Source: Valencia hispanica (lineage: Eukaryota > Chordata > Actinopteri > Cyprinodontiformes > Valenciidae). Taken from it: a DNA stretch of 64,000 bases. Below are positions 60,195-64,000 of this stretch, one piece after another. Below the pieces are notes generated by a model. The model was not told the DNA's origin, made no database searches, and saw only the letters and a program-made list of their open reading frames with translations. Positions within the stretch are counted from its first letter, which is position 1; each line of letters starts with the position of its first letter. The DNA is taken from positions 39,081,001-39,145,000 of the forward strand of contig OY747704.1 of the NCBI GenBank assembly GCA_963556495.2, written 5' to 3'. Position numbers and translations under genes: made by a program.

Positions 60195-60365
60195 CAGTCT
60201 TTAGCTTTGAAACAATCCTGCAGTGCTTCTTTAGCTTCTTGTGAACGTGTTCTCACAGTTGCTTTATTATTACATGTTACCTCTGAACATGGGCTTTTAC
60301 ATCTAGAGCAAAGAAAAACAAGATTATGGTCTGATTTGCCAAGTACAGGTCTTGTCCCTGACATT
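60195..60365 (-). mobile_element. LINE endonuclease C-terminal fragment, inverted copy
   Basis: The reverse complement matches 59330-59490 (AAAAACAAGATT.TG.TCTGATT, CTCACAGTT, CCTGCAG.GCTTCTT.AGCTTC). About 160 bp, diverged. Confidence 0.75.
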
Positions 60366-62629
60366 TACATAGAACTAATCCAACATTTAGTTTACTTTAA
60401 TGGACTAAACTGTTGAAATGCTGAAAGCGTGGTAGTTCTATTATTAGTTTGTCCTACAGTAGTAAGCCTGATAGCTGTGCATATCATTTTTTTACTTGGA
60501 ATTAAAACATGGATTAATTAGGTTTGATGTCATTCTCTGATATATGTTTCAAATTCAGAGGTAAACGGGAAACCGCAGAAGTAGCAATATGCTCTTTTTC
60601 CTGGTTAGCTGTACTGGGGATTCTCAACATTTTCTCCACAACACTTTTCTTTTTGAAAAGTTTCTAATTAATTAAACAAACGAATGTGCTTGAACAACTC
60701 AACTTTTTGGCTATTGATTGTTTTAGCTCTACATTACAGTTAAACTGTTTGAATAACTTTACCATCAGTGGTACTTGTAGAACGGTTTCAGAGCTATGGC
60801 TGTAAAGTATTCATTGATGCCAAGGCAGGTTTGCCTCAAACTGGATTCATTTGCCTGTCAGGGGGAGGGATTCAGTGGTCAGTTTTTTCTTTTTTTGTTT
60901 CTTTCAGACGAGTGAAATATTTGCCACAGAGATTCCAGGGAGGCCCATCTGTTCCCGGGGCTCTTATAGTCTTTATTGTTGCTTTTTTTTTCACTATGAG
61001 CTTTTTATTTTCCTCAGCGGTGCACATCAATTAACATGCTGGGGAACAACTTTGTGTGGACAGAGCCCTTTATGCACCAACTGGTGTTTTGCAGATGTAT
61101 TTGTAATGAAGGCTTTATCTTGGGTAAAAATAGAAATTGTACTTTAAATTACTGAATGTAAAGTGTTGTTTTTTTAACAGGAAGAGCGGCTCTCTGTTCT
61201 GTTTTTGTATTGCTAAACGCAAAACATTAATTTTGTTGGTGAAAGAAAGCATAACAGTTGGAAAGAGCAATAATTGATCCACAGCTGCGATGGATGAGCT
61301 GCTTGAGGTCTCTCTTGCTGGAAGGCATAAAGAGGCTGCTGATGGCAGCAGAGCAATCAGCAGGAGACTGAGCAACACAGGCTGACGCTTTCCTTCAGGG
61401 ATCCTCGCAGCAGTGGTTGTGCAGTGACAAAAGAAGGCCTAGTGTGAGACTTACAAGTTAAACAACCACTTCAGAATTAAAAGTGGGAAAAAATGATAGA
61501 CCAGAGATCGGAATCTAACAGTTTTCCATTGATAAGCTGTGACAATGTAATCAGTTGGTCAAATATTGGAAAATAAAAAAAATTCCGATCCATTACATGC
61601 ATCTAAACTAAGAACTTTCAGTAATGTTAGTCTATACTGCTACCTCTCTCAATCAGTACCGGCTTGGAAAAATCTATCCTCTCTAGTTATTATTGTAATT
61701 ACTTTGTATGAGTAAATAATTTCAAATAATCTTGAAAAGTAGCAATTGCTCATAATTTAATTGTAAAACTTGCACTTAATTAGTCTGACTTACAGGTAAA
61801 AAATAAAAAGGCAGATTAACCCAAACAGTTTAATGAAGCGTATTGTTTATCTAAACTAACTTGTCTTCCTGTTTTAAGTCTTTTTTTGTATCCATTAATC
61901 CACTCATGAATAAATAACACTGAGACTTTCATTACTCCGTGTGGAATGGTAAGCATGCAAATATGATGGTGACTCGTTTCCTTTTCTAGACATTCTGGAT
62001 ATTGCCTAATGCTTGGCCTAGAATGAAGCCTTAAACATGCTTTTAATCTGCATTATCTCCAAGCATTTCTATGTGCAGACCAAGAAAATTACAAATCTAT
62101 CTCAGTACACTTAACAGCTATTGTCTAATCAGTCTTTGGAGCAATTCCTAGTCTTAAGCCTATATTGTAGAATTCATTTATAGGTTTAAACATTTTTAAA
62201 GCCTTGTAGATCTTTTAGAAATGATTAGATTTTCTTCACTTAATGATCTACAACATTCATCCTATGCACAGTTGGTCTTTAGTCTAGCATTATTTATATA
62301 AAAAGCAGCACAGAATGCTTTGTACTCTAAAGTGGGAATTTCTCCTCTCTTAAATAGTCATTCTAAGCTACTTAAGATCAATGCTTAGATATTCATGTTG
62401 CATTGGGAGAAAGGTGTTTGAAGGCTGGATGACTCAATGCTTAACAAAAGAGAACGACTTTCTATCTATCCTTCAGGAAACATTTATTTGTAAAGAGAAA
62501 CACATTTTGTTGCTGAAACCAGTTCTGTTTCTGCCATACAAAGTAGTAGAGTTTTAATAGTTTGTAATAAATTTGTTAGGCAGTATTTGTGTAACTTCTT
62601 ATTACATAAAATAATAAATTGGTAAATGA
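60366..62629. other. no gene seen
   Basis: AT-rich, with short open frames lacking domains. 61115-61378 (- strand) has a hydrophobic Leu/Ser-rich start but no recognisable family. Confidence 0.35.
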
Positions 62630-62790
62630 CCTGTACTTGTACAGCACTTTATCTAGTCCAAACCCCAAAGCGCTTCACACTACATTCAGTAATTCACATG
62701 CTGATGGTGGTAAGCTACATCTGTAGCCTCAGCTGCTCTGGGGCAGACTGACAGAAGTGAGGCTGACATACAATCGGAGCCAACAGGCAT
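62630..62790. repeat. common fish dispersed repeat (LINE/SINE tail type)
   Basis: AAATGACCTGTACTTGTACAGC..TTTATCTAGTCC, CCCCAAAGCGCTTCACAC and GTAAGCTACATCTGTAGCC form a widely recurring fish repeat. Confidence 0.6.
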
Positions 62791-62810
62791 TTATTTTATT
62801 TTTTTACATG

Positions 62811-62930
62811 TGTCCTGTCTCACAGTGTGGCACTCAGAACTGATGTCTGAGTACCAAGAAGAAGCCCAACAGATTTACAGATTCACAGGAGGGAGCATTA
62901 TGGCTTTTGCTATAATATTTCACCTGAGAT
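62811..62930 (+). repeat. copy of a two-copy repeat shared with 43.8 kb
   Basis: GTGGCACTCAGAACTGATGT and the following bases correspond to the reverse complement of 43760-43870. The shared translation VWHSELMSEYQ.EAQQIY appears open in both. Confidence 0.65.
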
Positions 62931-62937
62931 ATATATA

Positions 62938-64000
62938 CAGTGGGGTAAAAAAGTATTTAGTCAACCACCAATTGTGCAACTTCTCCCACTTAAAAAGATC
63001 AGAGAGGCCTGTAATTTTCATCATAGGTATACCTCAACTATGAGAGACAAAATGGGAAAAAGAAAAATCCAGAAAATCACATGGTCTGATTTTTATTTTA
63101 TTTTTATTTTTTAAATAATTTATTAGCAAATACTGGTGGAAATAAGTATTTGGTCACCTACAAACAAGCAAGATTTCTGGCTCTCACAGTAACTTCTCCT
63201 GTAAGTGGCTACTCTGTCCTCCACTGGTTACCTGTATTAATGGGAACTGTTTGAACTTATCAGTACAAAAGACAGCTGTCCACAACCTCACACAATCACA
63301 CTCCAAACTCCTCTATGGCCAAGACCAAAGAGCTGTCAAAGGCAGCTTTGTGTGAAGAAATCAACTGTGGAAGCAATTATTAGAAAATGGAAGGCATAAA
63401 AGACCACTGATAATCTCCCTTGATTTAGGGCTCCAAAGATCTCAACCCATGGGGTCAAAATGATCACAAGAACAGTGAGCAAAAATCCCAGAACCACACT
63501 GGGGGACCTAGTGAATGAACTGCAGAGCTGGGACCAAAGTAACAAAGGCTACCATCAGCAACACACTACGCCACCACAGACTCAAATCCTGCAGTGCCAG
63601 ACGTGTCCCCCTGTTTAAGCCAGTACATGTCCAGGTCCGTCTGAAGTTTGCTAGAGAGCATTTGGATCATCCAGGAGAGGAGTGGGAGAAGGTCATATCG
63701 TCAGATGAAACCAAAATATAACTTTTTGGTAAAAACCCTACTTACCATCTTTGGAGGAGAAAGAATGCTGAGTTGCATCCAAAGAACACCATACCTACTG
63801 TGAAGCACAGGGGTGGAAACATCATGCTTTGGGGCTGTTTTTCTGCAAAGAGACCAGGACGACTGATGTGACATATAAAGGAAAGAATGAAAGGGGCCAT
63901 GTATCGTGAGATTTTTAGTGAAAACCTCCTTCCATCAGCAAGGGCATTGAAGATGAAATGTGGCTGGGTCTTTCAGCATGACAGTGATCCCAAACACATG
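62938..64000 (+). mobile_element. Tc1/mariner element, runs off right edge
   Basis: Begins CAGTGGGGTAAAAAAGTATT after TA, the terminus of an abundant fish Tc1 family. The transposase reads AKTKELSKAALCEE, a helix-turn-helix piece (ISNTLRHHRLKSCSARRVPL), HLDHPGEEW and SSDETKI (first catalytic Asp). Stops then interrupt it before [15 protein letters not shown] and QHDSDPKH at the window end. Several in-frame stops, so it is inactive. The right terminus is outside. Confidence 0.85.

Noticed and set aside
61115..61378. Signal-peptide-like 87-aa frame on the - strand
   Set aside because: Leu/Ser-rich start only; no homology, Cys pattern or conserved exon boundary seen.

Overview
The window is nuclear DNA of a ray-finned (teleost) fish. 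It is AT-rich and intron-bearing, and full of Tc1, hAT, piggyBac, P-like and LINE remnants of fish type. Three vertebrate genes are recognisable: growth hormone receptor (ghr, + strand, 20.0-28.9 kb), selenoprotein P (selenop, - strand, 38.6-41.85 kb) and the BTB/zinc-finger factor znf131 (+ strand, about 47.1-54.7 kb). The order ghr - selenop - znf131 matches human 5p12. The split last coding exon of ghr and the 17-selenocysteine selenop are both known in teleosts. The species cannot be read from the sequence.

1-20 kb: no host exon recognised. This is either upstream of ghr or its 5' introns. It holds LINE fragments, two elements flanked by TTAA, a 1.06 kb element made of inverted 20-bp satellite arrays (7225-8282), a fold-back piggyBac copy with transposase remnant (12377-14323), a pogo-type transposase remnant (17.1-17.4 kb) and a P-element-like copy with a THAP start and 8-bp target duplication (17605-18745).

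20-28.9 kb: eight ghr coding exons, from the first extracellular subdomain to the stop. The signal-peptide exon(s) were not found. The intron before the box-1-distal exon carries a 1.5 kb hAT copy with a perfect 8-bp target duplication. A 102-nt intron splits the intracellular tail; if it is retained the receptor is truncated.

28.9-38.6 kb: ghr 3' flank (possibly a long 3' UTR), a fold-back element with 21-bp minisatellite arms, an antisense LINE fragment, a degenerate tandem repeat and a decayed Tc1 copy ending about 50 bp from the selenop poly(A) signal.

38.6-42 kb: complete selenop, read through 17 in-frame TGA codons. It has two SECIS-like hairpins in the 3' UTR, a TATA box and an HNF4-type DR1 just upstream.

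47-54.7 kb: complete znf131 (8 coding exons, 554 aa) with a Tc1 copy and a LINE fragment in its introns.

54.7-64 kb: no certain gene. There is a CCAAT-rich promoter-like stretch near 56.6 kb (possibly the next gene, nim1k in human order), a LINE graveyard (57.8-60.4 kb) and a Tc1 element running off the right edge.

The genes do not form an operon. GH receptor signals through JAK2/STAT5, selenoprotein P is a secreted selenium carrier and znf131 is a nuclear DNA-binding protein; their linkage is ancestral synteny.
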